The translations under genes and the position numbers were made by a program. Below, in pieces: positions 22,991 to 34,966 of a DNA stretch of 64,000 bases (positions are counted from its first letter, which is position 1; each line of letters opens with the position of its first letter). The DNA is from Saccharina japonica. Its lineage: Eukaryota; Sar; Phaeophyceae; Laminariales; Laminariaceae. Location: contig MEHQ01000067.1 in the NCBI GenBank assembly GCA_008828725.1, positions 841,197 to 905,196 on the forward strand. Reading direction: 5' to 3'. The notes beneath the pieces are model-generated. The model worked only from the letters and a program-made list of their open reading frames with translations. It did not search any database and was not told where the DNA came from.

Positions 22991-24504
22991 CAGGTAGTAT
23001 ATTAGTATATTAGGGGTGGTACAGTAGCCAACTTTGTCGTTACTTGATAGCATGGTAGCACATACCGCAGGGTCAACACAGGGTCATCTGGGTATACGTA
23101 CGTAGCTCGTCAAATGCACAAAAACCATCTTACCCTGGTGTGTATTTTATCTTTGCTGCAGTGTATATCCCCAAGCACATAGCTTGAACAGGTGATAAAA
23201 CAGCAGTTTACAAGCTGTGTCGTACGTATCGTACGTAGGCGTGGAACTGGTCTGTCGTACCAACATCCAGTATATTTCTGAGAACTCTCTGAGAACCGAT
23301 ACGCAGAAAGGTCCGGAATAGGTCTTTGGGGTATTAGTTTGACGTACGTAGTATACCCTCATATATCAGGTAGTTGTCGAAGTACCAATAAGGCTCAAGG
23401 CTCGTAGGGTCATGGATGATCATGGATTGATCGGGGTAATATATCGTGTTTCGGTTTTGTTGTCGAGAGCTGCGGGCGTACGCACGCACCGCCCCTACGA
23501 GGTCACTCCATCTGCTCATCTGCTCCTTCTCAGCTTTGCCTGTTAACAACAATCAATCAACATTTTTGGCCTGGGTTAACCAACACATTCAATTATTTCT
23601 TTTATTGGAGCCCTCTTTCTCTTACGAGCGAGTTGACTTACAGTAAATAAGGGGCCCGTTCGGCGAAAGAACACAACAAGACAGTCAGACAGACGCGAGT
23701 TTTTTTTTGTTCGTCACTTTTCCAGCTATTATGGTAGTATTATGGTATTTCTGGTGTAATAAGTGCGACCTTCTACGACTCCCATATACGGAAAATACAT
23801 TCCTCCCGTGCTCGAAGCGCTCGAAGTATCGCCCTTAGGACACTAGGACACGGAACCGTTTGAAAGAGCGTATAGCGTAGGCCATGGATAGCCTCGGTAG
23901 CTTTTTAGTGCCCGGCGCCGGATCGAGCCGGATCGAACCGACGCCTTTTTCATCACGAAAACTGTCATAACTGAAAAACAGCTCATCAGCCTGCATCAGG
24001 CTGCATCAGATCAGCCCAACATGTCTCTGCTTCCCTTCTTGGCTGAAATGGGAAAAATTGGAAGGTTCTCAGGCTGCTGACACCCTGGTTTAAACCCAGA
24101 TTTCGTCGACCAACGCCGAGCACTTGTACTACTGCTGTACTACTGCCTTGTAATAGGCGATAATAGATTCCGATACGATACCAATAGCTAGCAAAAATGA
24201 TATGTAACATTTCGATATGTTATGCCTCTGGTACATCGAAAAGAGGTGCCACATAAAAATAGAAGAATTTGGGCGGCGTACCCCCCCCAACTTGTAGGCA
24301 AATATTGTGCACTCTCCCACGCAGCGGTGCCGTTAGCCCCAAGAAATATATCGGTGTGCCGCAAACAATAAATATAAAGGCGTACGCGCTCGGCATGGGC
24401 TGCAGGCGTCTTGCCAGCGTCATGTTTCATTTGAGGTAGGCTGGGACTCGCGCGAGCACCTGCCGCTGGCCTGTTTCCCCCATACCTCTGTTTGGCTGAT
24501 TATT

Positions 24505-24705
24505 TGTTTTTCATCCCCTTTGATGTCTGCACCCGTCTTTTTCTCTCTCCCTCCTATATATTAATAGCTGTAAATCAGATCCGGGGTCACAAAATCAGGC
24601 TTTTCTCCCCCCTCCCCACCTCGGTACGCGCCTTTTGTTTTTATCGCGAAAAAGGTTCTCCAGCACTTTCTTCCCTCGTCGACTCGCCTCGAAGTTTGCA
24701 TACAC
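24505..24705 (-). repeat. Dispersed repeat family R1 copy
   Basis: Has TTTTTCTCTCTCCCTCC, CAGATCCGGGGTCACAAAAT and CTTCCCTCGTCGACTCGCCT. Compared with the copies at 30490 and 60030, a TATATATTAATAG segment is inserted after CCCTCC. Confidence 0.85.
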
Positions 24706-25284
24706 ACGCCAGGCGCTTTCTGCTGTCGATTAGGTTCAAAATAAACCCCACAGCAGACCCCCCTTCGATCATACATTTGTTTTCGGCGGTGCGTCTGTTC
24801 ACGGGCCTGTTCAAAACAGATCCATGGCAGAACTTAGACGCGGTTGAGATTGATTGGTCAAATAGGGGTAGGTTTTAGGGTAAATGGGACAAAATCCTAG
24901 CCCAAAAGAGGTACGAGTACTACATAGATACAGTAGAGTTGCGGGGCAGACCCCCTCAGTTTGTAGGCAAAAGGGGGGGATCCTTGTTGCACCCTCCTGC
25001 CCTCCTGCGACACGGTGCCGTTAGATAGCCCCAATAACGTGCCGGAAAAAATAAAATACAGGCGAGCGTGCTCGGCATGGGCTGCGGGCGTCTCGCCAGC
25101 ACGTCATACATAAAATTGACGCAGACTGGGGCGGGCCCGCGGGCACCTACCTGCCACGGGCCTGTCTCCCGGCTGTGCTGCTCTGACTTTGACCTTCCAA
25201 AAAGGGCTCGTGGGATCATTCAGGACTCTTGATAAAAATAATTTGGCAGGTGTATCTGCATCGGGAGATCTCCGTTTATTTATT

Positions 25285-25530
25285 TATGTTTTCCCATTTA
25301 TGATATTCGCCCTTCTTTTTCTCTCTCCCTCCGAGTCGGAACTCAGATCTGGGCTTACAGAATATAGCAGGCTCTCCTCCCCTTTCCACGCTAGCTAAAA
25401 ACGGTTCGCGCCTTCGTTTTTATCGCAAGAGTACTTTAGACTTCATCCAACTCTTTCAGCTCTTTCAGCTCTTTCAGCTCTTTCAGCTCTTTCAGCTCTT
25501 TCTTCTCTCGTCGACTCGCGTCGAAGTTAC
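25285..25530 (-). repeat. Dispersed repeat family R1 copy with 9-bp tandem insert
   Basis: Begins CCCATTTATGATATTCGCCC and ends CTCTCGTCGACTCGCGTCGA. An expanded CTCTTTCAG array (25450-25503, six units) sits where other copies have CAGCACTTTC. Confidence 0.83.
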
Positions 25531-26764
25531 GTGGCAATGATCTACGAAGACCTTGGAACCCCAAGCGAGTGACTATCAACGTCTCAGTCCCAAATAATGC
25601 ACCTACTTTTCGACATCTTAGTAGCCTGACAGAAAGTGGGCAAATGACAGGCGGCAGGCAGGCGTTGTAGGCACCTAGGCACCTTTGAAATCTTCAAACA
25701 TCCCGCAACGTCGACAGAACGTAGACTAATCCAAACCACAAGCTCTTGTAATTACCTTTCGAGACACGAGAAACAACGCAAAGTTCAAATAACGTAGACA
25801 CACCCGCACGTTAAGCGATTTTTGACATTTCCAAAAGGAGCTCAGAACGCCTGTGTTATGGCCACATTCTAGTGGGATCTCGGAAACCGGGGGGTCGCGT
25901 CTATCGGCGCAATAGGTACAGTACGTACGTACAACCATGAATTCCTACACATTCCAACCGAAGTACCCTATTTTACCCCATTCAAGTATCCGAATCTCAG
26001 TCTTACGCGACCACCTAGTCTACCTTCTTCGTTTCCGGGTGCTCATATTCACGCACTACACTTAGACCAAAATAAGTGACAAAAAAAGAGTCGAAGGAAA
26101 AACTGGTCGTCTCTGATCCGTTCGAAGCCTACCCTTATCTACAATTCCCACCCCCCCCCGAGATTTCCTGGGACAACGACATACGCCCCTGAACACAGGG
26201 GCTACGAATCGTCGCATTAGGCGCACGATGTCCTCCTATCCTCTGCATCAAGTGCTGTCTGCATGGCTCACTATAAATACTACCCCCCCTGCCCCCAAGT
26301 ATGTACTAGCCAAGGCCCAAACACACGTGCGAGATGTGTACAGGCAGCGGGTACTTTGATGCACGCAAATGGTGGTGGGTCAACATGGCATATCTCAGAT
26401 TAGACCCAAACGTGCCAAAGAAACCCCCCTGAATAATCCAAAACTGTCGACCTCCAGCGAGTCTCGAACCGCCATATCATCAACAACCCGCTGCAGCTTT
26501 TCTGGCTGCACCGTGCCAGGCCTCCTCGAAGTCATTCAGCACCCACTGCGCCTCGCCGTCTCCAGCACGCGGCTGCACCTTCGTCATTGCTTGATCGAAG
26601 TGAACGAACTCCGAGGTGCTGGGAGAGGCGCAACGCTCTTTGTGGGCCTTTGTTTGTCGCAGCGCTGATCTCCAAGCGAGCGGTGTCCTCCATATCGTGC
26701 AAAAACCTCCGCAAGCATTTGTACGCGGTTCCCTTGAGCACTTGGACCTTCAAACAAAAATGAC

Positions 26765-26985
26765 GGGGGGAGGGCAGGGCGGGAGGGGGGTGTACTCATG
26801 TCGTGCATGGCCGTAGACGTATGACCACAGGCCCTCGCATCTCTACAACTCCGGGACATAGTACGTCGGGTTTTCACCAAGCAGGCAAACATTATTGCAC
26901 CAAGCGCGAAGTGCCGTGAGGTGTTGGGCAAGTCGCCTGAAGGATGAGCTCCCTCCTCTGATAAAAACCGCTTGTGAGGCGGACT
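26765..26985 (+). repeat. Dispersed repeat family R2 copy, longest
   Basis: Starts with a G-rich run and TGTACTCATGTCGTGCATGG, continues CCCTCGCATCTCTACAA and GGGTTTTCACCAAGCAGGC, and ends AACCGCTTGTGAGG. It lacks the TATTAATA insert found at 5715. Confidence 0.85.
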
Positions 26986-27488
26986 TGCATATGGGCAATA
27001 GCCTCCAATGAATTGATTTGTTTCTGGTTTGGCCACTTCCAGAGACAAAAATGGGTATACTATGATCTGCCTCGTGGGTTCCTTACCATATACATACACA
27101 CTACGTGATGCGATCGTTCCCCTTGTGCGGAGTTAAGGTTCTCCACCCCGCACAAATGATCCAATTTGACCGCTAGCCGTGATGACCGCCAAACAAACAG
27201 AAAACAAACGGTACCCTGGTTGTCTAGCTCACGCAGTGAGAGGCGCGTTTTACAGCGCCGTCGCCAACCGACGCCGACTCAACCCAACCTATACATATAT
27301 AAATAATATATAGGGGGTGGAGGGGTAGGGAGAGGCCACTCTGCATTCTCTCAGGATGAAGGTCACCTACGGTGTATAGAGCGGTGCGGCGTCAATACCC
27401 CCCCCCAACGACTGGGCTACATCGCTAGAAAGCATGTTTGACGAGTAAGTGACCATCGTCCGGGGGGCGGGCGGATCTGGTCTACAGT

Positions 27489-28418
27489 CTACAGTCTACA
27501 GCACAACAATCGTCGAATGTTAAAACTGGCAGCAGGCGACGTGCAAGTCCAACCGATCGTTCTTATTGAACCAGTACCAAGCAATACCTCTCCTCGCAGA
27601 ACCTCGGCGGCCTCATCGTCTTCACCGCGGAGAGCCAACCCCCCCAATATTCCCGGTAGACTGGCCGAAGCAGCCTCGGTTGCCTGCTCCCCGACGCCGC
27701 CAAGGGCAGTGGCCGGGAGTTGGGCCACGGCCACTGCTGCCAGTGATGCACACGTCACTTGAAGCGCAAACTTTGCCAAGTCAACGGACACGCGGACCCA
27801 TTTGCGGACGCCTTGTATATCGTATCCCCGGCCGTTGTGCCCGCACGGTACGAGTTGGTGAGTGTGTACGCATATCAGAAACAGCCGCATCTTCTTCTTC
27901 CAGACGCCCTTCCCAGCCTCGAAGTCACCTTCGCGCCACTCCTGCACCTTTTCCTTCCACACCTCAGGCCTCCGTAACTCGTCCGAAAGACCGTGCGGCT
28001 CAGCATAGTCACCAGGCAGAAGACAAGCGTGGCGAGGAGTGTCGACCTTGTCTCCCCGCACCGTCATCAGCATGGCCACCAGGAAGTCGAGCCTCCCCAT
28101 CACACCGTCGTCAGCAGCTAACATCTCCGCTATTTTTTCATTCGTTGCTTCCAGCCCACCTATCGATACCTCCAGCCCACGAAGGACGTCCCGCTCGTCT
28201 CCACCCAACCGCCGCTGGATGTCGTCGAGCTTGACTTCAAGATTTTTCCAGTCTTGGTATTGCCCGCCTTGCCCACTCGGTCCGGTAGTAATATCAACCG
28301 AAGAACCCGCAGATCGAAGCACGATCTCGAGGTCTTCTTTCATGGCCTTCAAGAACGTTTCCCGAGCGGCCTTCAACTGCTCGGACAATAGGTTATCATA
28401 ATGAAGGTCTCGCCATTC
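27489..28418 (-). CDS. LRR-ROCO exon 15, C-terminal region and stop
   Basis: The final exon, 930 nt, begins EWRDLHYDNLLSEQLKAARE and continues through a likely coiled coil (FLKAMKEDLEIVLR) and further helical sequence. A conserved-looking block RLFLICVHTHQLVPCGHNG then leads to a hydrophobic segment, LAKFALQVTCASLAAVAVAQ, that could be membrane-associated. It ends at TAG 27489-27491. The acceptor is TTCGATCAG. This C-terminal region is characteristic of brown algal LRR-ROCO proteins and is not a kinase. The stop lies in a short TGTAGAC repeat, so the exact end may differ between alleles. Confidence 0.87.
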   Translation of the reverse strand, partial: EWRDLHYDNLLSEQLKAARETFLKAMKEDLEIVLRSAGSSVDITTGPSGQGGQYQDWKNLEVKLDDIQRRLGGDERDVLRGLEVSIGGLEATNEKIAEMLAADDGVMGRLDFLVAMLMTVRGDKVDTPRHACLLPGDYAEPHGLSDELRRPEVWKEKVQEWREGDFEAGKGVWKKKMRLFLICVHTHQLVPCGHNGRGYDIQGVRKWVRVSVDLAKFALQVTCASLAAVAVAQLPATALGGVGEQATEAASASLPGILGGLALRGEDDEAAEVLRGEVLLGTGSIRTIGWTCTSPAASFNIRRLLCCRL

Positions 28419-29363
28419 CTGATCGAAGAAAAAGGTGGGATAGCAAGCAGCTGAGTCGACATGTTCTCCTTAGACAAGAGAGCAAAGAGCGAAACTGTTG
28501 CGCATCTTGCTTTTGACGAAAAGAACACCCACAAACATGGTGTTTGGTGAGGTGCCTATTATACTTCGTAGTACATCAAAACTTCAGCTATCCTTACTAC
28601 AACAAAAACAACTCTTTGGGGGAGCATGTCCTGTGACTGTCTGACTGTCTGGCTGTCTTGACTGTCTTGACTGTGTTACTGGTGTAGTTGGGGTTGCCCT
28701 TGCCGTGCATCAACCATTGTCAACGCCAAACATCAAAGAAAACCGTATGCAATCAAAGATCGATGCCCACGCAGACCGTTCGGCAATGACATAACCACCA
28801 CCCCCCCCCCCTCCGAACTTTTGAATTAAAGTACTGTACGATGGAAATAAGGTGTGTGTCCTACTCTCACCTGTGGGCGGAGGGCGGCGTATGCGGGCTG
28901 CAGGCTGATGAACCTGGCGTTCGCTTCGCGGAAAGCCACATCTGCAGGAAAGGAAATACGCGTCAAAAGGGTTATATGGGCTTAGGAAAGCGCTTTCGTA
29001 GTACTATTACTATTAATAGTAAATAATGCATATAATGTATATAATAATATAGCCTAGAGCCGTGCTACCATAGGGGTTGCACTTGATCATCTTGATTATA
29101 GTATAGTATAGCCCACATATTTCACAACTGAGGGGCTAGCCATTGCCTTTGCACCCGATGCGCCTTTTAGATACTTGGCCCATGGGATAGTGTACCAGGA
29201 TTATGAATAGCTTACATTCCCTTCAGGTGAGGTACAATACAGTAGGTACAAAGCCCGAGTGGAGAGCTTAGTGAAATGTGGGCTAGAGTTATGATCCGTA
29301 GGACGCATCCCTATCCGTACATGCAGTAGAAACGGTACAGACACACAAGGGGGTCATGACTAT

Positions 29364-29637
29364 TCGACGCATGCTACGATAGAGGTGTACCGTGTTTTTG
29401 CTGAGCTCCGCAGTTGAGGAGCTCCATAAGCCACCACAAAACATAATTCGAAGGAAACTAAAAGTGCTACCCCGATGAACAACCTCATGACCTAATCATA
29501 ATAATTATACCCTGGAAAATATTGCAACACGAGACCGAAAGTCTGACGAGTTTGGGTTAAGGAGCTCGATCGCTCAGACAAAATTTCAGGCAAAAAGTGT
29601 CACTGGGACTACCTCCATCGTGGCAGGGGTCATTCGA
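29364..29637. mobile_element. MITE-like family C element in LRR-ROCO intron
   Basis: Left end CGACGCATGCTACGATAGAG is inverted at the right end as ACCTCCATCGTGGCAGGGGT. The interior has AAAGTGCTACCC and TTTGGGTTAAGG, shared with the copy at 40253-40635. No coding capacity. Confidence 0.75.
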
Positions 29638-29981
29638 AAACATATGATTCATAGCTGCAAGATGTACTCCTAGGGGGATGTTTCGGCTAGCTGGGCAGTT
29701 GTCATAGGCGTTATTCAACGTATCCCTTTCATCTAGAGGGGAAACATCCCAGGGCAATAGGAAATAAGGTTTCGTACAGGCTCAACGCTCGAAAGACGGG
29801 ACTCAGAAGTCAGAACCACGCAGCACGCAGCCCTCCGATAGAGGGGGGGGGGTCAGAAAGGTAATTCCACATTGAAACAAAAAAAAAACGGCGAGAATAG
29901 CAAAAGCAAAGAGCCGGCGTGCCAGCGCACGAACTCCAACAGCAAATCTCGGCGCACACCTCTATATTGTTGAATGTTCAC

Positions 29982-30083
29982 CATGCGTACAAGTTCAACG
30001 GCCGCCGCCTCCACCCCTCCAGTCTCGCCACTGCATCGGCTGCAGCCACGACCTTGCAGAAGCTTGTCGCCTTCGTTTGTGAT
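29982..30083 (-). CDS. LRR-ROCO exon 14, cysteine-containing linker
   Basis: This 102-nt exon reads ITNEGDKLLQGRGCSRCSGE and ends near VELVRM. A CSRC pair could be structural. It is phase 0 on both sides, with acceptor ACCAG and donor ATG|GTGAAC. It fits between COR and the C-terminal exon, but another small exon between this one and the last cannot be excluded. Confidence 0.7.
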
Positions 30084-30489
30084 CTGGTAAATGCACAATG
30101 GTGTATCAGCGTAGGTGAACATTGATACTATCATAGAGAATGGCCGCCATGACAAGTTGAAAGTATTGTCCTTTTCTTTAAACTGTACCCCAGAGGGCTA
30201 CGTGGAGAGTTGCATGAGTGTTCCAACTGGTGGTCACTGGGAAAGTCAGGCGACGACGCGACGTTCTAGATAAACACGTTAAACATATCGTTGTAACTAA
30301 GAATACCCATCAAAGCTGTGTACTTACAGTACGGTATGTGTATGTTAACGCCACCACCAAGTAAACCCAAAAGGCCGGCGTCCCCGGTGGAATGCCAGGT
30401 GAATCTCGTCCCTGTTAGAGTCAAGGTCGTGAGCTCGAGCCCCCCCGAGTGCAAACTCGTAGGGACTTTTTCTTACGAAAAATATCTTG

Positions 30490-30695
30490 ACTAGCGGAAA
30501 GCGCGAGAGCGTGAATTAGAAAAAATCGATGTAAATCGACGAGCGTTGGGAATGCTGAACCCTCTGCGCGATAAAAATCAAGGCACAAACGCGTAGTGGG
30601 GAGGAGAGAGAAGAACCTGCTTTGTGACCCCGGATCTGAGTTACGACTATGGAGGGAGAGGGACAGTAGCGCGAAGATAATATATCGGATGGAAA
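30490..30695 (+). repeat. Dispersed repeat family R1 copy in LRR-ROCO intron
   Basis: Reads GTGGGGAGGAGAGAGAAGAA, then CCGGATCTGAGTTACGACTA and GCGAAGATAATATATCGGAT. This copy has the uninterrupted CCCTCCATAGTCG junction (inverse strand) used to infer insertions in other copies. Confidence 0.85.
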
Positions 30696-30984
30696 AAAAT
30701 ACACAGTGTACTGATGTGCGACGACGGTCTACCTTATACAGCCTACTTCATAACGAAATAACGCTTGATCACCATTGTGTATGACCGCCCTCTAAGGCTA
30801 AGTCAAGGAGACACAAACCGTGGTGCAGGCGGAAGGAACACCACGCATACCATAAAGTCTAGTCAGCCGCCGAAAAACAACATGTGATCCAGTTATACAA
30901 CAGAGGTGAACGCATATACAACGAGTATATATACACGCCACGCATCCCAAGAGCCGACACATAAGCGCTTCACTACAAACTCAC

Positions 30985-31747
30985 CGCGCTGGCGACCCGG
31001 ATGGTTTGGCCGTGCTCGGGACACTCGACAGATGCGCGTGAACGTAGCCCGGGATACTCGATCGACATGGTCCTCACCGCAGTCATCGCGTAGGCAAGCG
31101 CAGCCCACGGGGCAGCCGTGCAGATGCCACCGTAAACCTTCATGTCAAGCACGTTGCTGTCGGAAGAATATTCCAACACCAAGGCGAAGCTTTCGCCGCC
31201 CTCGCTGTCCCGAACGGCCCCCTGTATCAGCACACCAAAACGCCAAAACGTCTGCACCGCCCCAATACTGCAGCATCGAGTCAAGACCTTCTCGATCGCC
31301 CCGGGCGGGACACCGAGAGCGAATTTCCAGCGCGCGTTTAAAACCGCTGAATGCCGTGACCGGAACCCATCGATGTCCTCAGCGACAACCTTCGGGCGGT
31401 CGGTCCCTAGTCGAAGCAGCACCACGAGACCCTCTGCGGAGTCGCGTTCGAGGGGAAATGTGAGGCCTAGAGACGCCAGGGTAGGAAGCACGTAACTGAA
31501 ACTGCGAGGCCACATAATGCGAGCCAAATCGGGTTCGAGGACGCCCTCTCCCTTAAGCCTGTTCCACGAATCGATGTGCGCCACATCTACGAGTTTGATG
31601 CGCGTGTCGCCTGTGTCGCCTAGAAACACGCTTCCATCGTGCCCTTCGGTATCCTTGTGGTTTAGCAGCGGCTTCAAGATTCTGGTCAGCCAGATTACGT
31701 TTAGAAAGGCGAACGTTTCATGGCGCACGAGTGTCCCCTCGTACTCC
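30985..31747 (-). CDS. LRR-ROCO exon 13, COR domain core
   Basis: The largest single-domain exon, 763 nt, reads EYEGTLVRHETFAFLNVIWL, ILKPLLNHKD, then GVLEPDLARIMWP, YVLPTLASLGLTFPLE and later GVPPGAIEKVLTRCC. The HETF-F-VIWL-ILKPLLNH stretch and the VLPTLASLGLTFP segment are COR hallmarks. The reading frame is open throughout. Entry in phase 2 through CGCAG and exit in phase 0 at GCG|GTGAGT both agree with the neighbouring exons. The opposite strand has long open frames here that are shadows. Confidence 0.9.
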
Positions 31748-32073
31748 CTGCGAGCACCCCGGCATCATCGTGGCAAGGGAGGGTATGGTGCGCAGGGTCA
31801 AGCGGAGATCCGGCCAACGGCTGGTTTGACGTCAAGAGAAATCTTGCAACGAGGCTTGGTTTAGGTATATTTTATCAATTTTATCAAGTTTGGCCGGACC
31901 TCGGCTGAGTAAAGTACAAGGGCGACCGGACAGTTGCAAACCAATCCGTTGCTTGGGGATTCGGATCGTACGTTCACGCTATGATATCCAGACTAAGGCA
32001 GCGTATCACACATTCACAAAATTTGGATGCAGCGCACAGCGTGTCTGGATCACATTCAGTGCCGAACTCATAC

Positions 32074-32265
32074 CTGATAGAAAGCGCTCCCTCCAAAGCA
32101 CTGCCCGGGTTCGTGACGTTGATGCCTTTCTTGGACAAATCAACCACTGCAGCTTTCCATCTCACGTTTAGTTCCTCCACCGTGATACCCGTGAATGGCT
32201 CGGCCTTGCTCTCCACCCCGACCTCCGCGTTAGCAGAGTTTTGCACCACGACATCCACGGGATCT
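32074..32265 (-). CDS. LRR-ROCO exon 12, start of COR
   Basis: The exon reads DPVDVVVQNSANAEVGVESK, then FTGITVEELNVRWKAAV and ALEGALSIR. It completes the split arginine codon of the exon before it and leaves in phase 2. Acceptor GCGCAG, donor CAG|GTATGA. The sequence matches the N-terminal part of the COR (C-terminal of Roc) domain, a helical dimerisation module. Confidence 0.82.
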
Positions 32266-32441
32266 CTGCGCAGAAAATCACCAACCGCAACACGCGTGCC
32301 AGACGGTGTTCAATACCTGATACATTCCTATTTGATATTACGACCAACAACAGTTTACCCCCTTTTTCGGATACTATACACGATGATCATCCTGCCATGA
32401 GCAGTTTTTTTTACTGAAGCTGCGCCGACGCAAACTCTCAC

Positions 32442-32620
32442 CGTCCGTGCTCCAGAGCTTTCAGAACAGTAAGCGCGATGTCCCAGCTGTTGGGAAGCAC
32501 CATCTCAGTCCCTCGAAGACCATCTCCGTCTTTCTTGTGCACGACCCGGTGGAGAAGACTCGGCGACCGTTCCTCAGCCATACCGTCACCCCAGTCACCC
32601 TCCCAAGCCAGTTCCCGCGT
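32442..32620 (-). CDS. LRR-ROCO exon 11, Roc-COR connector
   Basis: This exon reads TRELAWEGDWGDGMAEERSP and then SLLHRVVHKKDGDGLRG, with SWDIALTVLKALEHGR near its end. The tryptophan-rich segment and the VLP-SWDIAL motif are typical of the region joining Roc to COR in this protein family. It is 179 nt, phase 0 in and phase 2 out, with donor ACG|GTGAGA. The 5' boundary depends on the CCAG acceptor. Confidence 0.75.
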
Positions 32621-32714
32621 CTGGTTTCTATTAATAGGAGTAGCAGCAGTTTCTTGCCCAAATAGCAGACTTGACAGAATTTTTTCCGAAGGCTGCTTCC
32701 CTTGTCTGAACCAC

Positions 32715-33086
32715 CGCTGTACGTGTTGACTTCAAGGAGCAGCTCGTGAGGCACACCCCGTCTTCCAGTCGAACAGGCTCCATGTCAGCTGCAACTCCGC
32801 TTGCCAGCCACACCCGGCACGCTGCATCCATTCTTCCGGCAACCTCGGCGGCATTGCCGTCCGTGAGGTCGCACTTGGTGGCGACAAGGATAACATCGCT
32901 TTGAGGAACGCGCTGAGAAATCGATCGCAGCCAATCACAAACGCGCAGCTTGTCGAGGGTGCATATGTCATTTTGGAGCTGGTCATCTCCCTCGCTGCCC
33001 TGCTGCGCGAACGCTCCCGCATCGCACACCACAAGGCAAACGGCCCTTGGCGTCAGAAACATCTGCAAAAGTCCCGTGTAGGCAAC
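32715..33086 (-). CDS. LRR-ROCO exon 10, Roc G4 and G5 region
   Basis: The exon starts VAYTGLLQMFLTPRAVCLVV directly after DCAGQ of the previous exon. It contains the guanine-specificity motif VILVATKCDL (TKxD) and a G5-like GVCLTSC. The acceptor (GACAG) is secure. The 3' boundary at a GTGGTT donor is the choice that keeps phase 0 with the next exon, but it is weaker: a GTACAG donor five bases earlier fits less well. The following intron would be only about 94 bp, the shortest in the gene, and has CTATTAATAG close to its acceptor. Confidence 0.8.
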
Positions 33087-33423
33087 CTGTCAAGCATACG
33101 TCAATCAAACATCAACCGCATTATATATTGATCAAAACTTGTTTACAGGCGTGTTCAAGTATAAGGACCTAGATTTCTTACTCGGCCGACGTCGACGCCG
33201 TTTTATCGAGGCACGCACACGTCTTCTATTATCCCTTGCGAAACACTGACACAATGGTGTTTCGGTTTGGTTTTTAGCCTGGTTTTTCGTCATTTGAGAT
33301 TTTCTGGGAAATATGAACCACCTAAGACCCCAACATTTTCGGCGAAAGAAAAAAAGCACGAAACAAAACGATCCGTCAAATTTGGCACAACGGCATACAG
33401 AGCACGGCGTGAAAAAACTCAAC

Positions 33424-34296
33424 GGCTGTTCACGGGTCATGACCCAGGCCGCGCGTCGGGTCAGGGGCTTTCATATTCTCACGGGTCCGGTTCATGGGTC
33501 CGGTCGGGTCGGATCAGGACTTAACAGCCGATTTTCCCAATTGAGAATTGCCTTTTCGATGAGAATGAAAATCGAAAATATGTTTTTTCGAATTGTAAGA
33601 GATGTACTTCCCTCACAGTCATTTGTTTCACTGTAAACCATTGCCAGTTGTGACACCCGTCGATGACAAAAAAAACTACATCGGCATCGGCAGTCTCAAG
33701 ATATCGAAGATCCCAGAAAATCTGGATTTATGGGCGAGGTACCTCGCTCGTAAATGCAAATTCCCTTAAATCCTCGATTTTACGAGCCTGTCAAGATTTA
33801 TTTCATTTTTCTATTCGTGGGTCGATACCTACCATCGAGGAACGTATTTTCTAGATCAAATTTTGATCGTGAGCGAAATACAACTCTTAAACAATAACAA
33901 ACTACTAAAATCGATTTTCATTCTCATCGGAACGGCAGTTCTCAATTAGGAAAATCGGCTGTTACTTGTTCAAAATCTCACGGGTCGGGTTGGGCCAGAT
34001 TGAATCGAAAGTATCTCACGGGTTGGGTCAGGTCGGCTCAGGAGGTGTTTAAAACCTCACAGATCGGGTCCGGTCCGGTCATGTCCCGTGAGATACGGTC
34101 ATGTTGTCGGGTCGGTGTCGGGTTGGGTCGGGTCGGGTCGGGTCGGGTCGGGTCGGGTCGGGTTCGGAGGTTTTCAAACCGTCGCGCGGGTCTGGTCGGG
34201 TCAGGTCAGGTCAAGACATCTAAAAGCATTCGCGGGTCGGGTCGGGTCAGCTGAGTCGACCCGACCTGTGAGCTTGGACCCGACCCGTGAACAGCC
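33424..34296. mobile_element. 873-bp element with 15-bp TIRs and GGGTC-rich arms, in LRR-ROCO intron
   Basis: GGCTGTTCACGGGTC at the left end is exactly inverted at 34282-34296. A second inner inverted pair (33523-33577 and 33910-33963), starting AACAGCCGATTTTCC, is near-identical. Between inner and outer repeats are GGGTC/GGGTT-rich tracts. No transposase frame. Confidence 0.85.
34119..34163 (+). repeat. GGGTC pentanucleotide array with G-quadruplex potential
   Basis: Nine G-triplets in 45 bp separated by two bases, mostly TC. By sequence rule this can fold into an intramolecular G-quadruplex on the plus strand, antisense to the host gene. Confidence 0.85.
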
Positions 34297-34966
34297 CTGG
34301 AATTTTGAGGGTCTACTTGTTAAAAACGGCGTGGACGTTTGGAGTTTTGAGCGAGAAAAAGTATTATTTACGTCGTTGTCTTGTAATTACCTAGTTTCAA
34401 TGCAGGATCGTTTTTGGCGATACATAAGGCATTGTATTGATACTGCTATCACTAAATATTTCGAATATTTGAACCAAACGTGTCACAAACACGCCTTAAC
34501 ATGCCTTGGAGTACCTGGAATGGGCTCATTTAGAAAACTATGAAACAAGCGATTTCTTCCTACAGAAACGTCTGACTTGTTTTTACTATATAGGTTGACC
34601 GGGACATATTTCCGCCGCTAGTGCCAGCCCTGGGCCCTTGACAAAACAAAAACTGGCTTCGTCGCCGTCTTTCGCTGTTCATCAGGGTCAGGATTGTACC
34701 AAATACGGGTATGCGCCATTCGAGTAGGTATTGCAAGCGGCAGTAGTGGCGAAGAAAGCATCTGGTGTTCAGCTCGTGTCCATTTCCGAACACGCTGCTA
34801 CGCACTGAATGGCCAACGAGACGAACCTGCTGCAGGCGACCCCCCCCAGGGACTTGCTCTGTAAGACAACGGTTATCTGAAATTGAGGCATCGTACATAC
34901 TGGTACAGAGTAAGGAGAACTTGTCAGCCGAACTCCGAAACGTTTAGCACCGCAAAAATATCATAC

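Noticed and set aside
27566..28234. 222-codon plus-strand frame over the last LRR-ROCO exon
   Set aside because: Antisense shadow of a GC-rich coding exon; the minus frame has family-specific sequence and correct splice phases.
30395..30460. tRNA-like arm (GTCGTGAGCTCGAGCC)
   Set aside because: No matching acceptor or anticodon stem could be drawn around it.
30906..31495. Plus-strand frames of 185 and 117 codons over the COR exon
   Set aside because: Arginine/serine-rich antisense shadows of the COR coding sequence.
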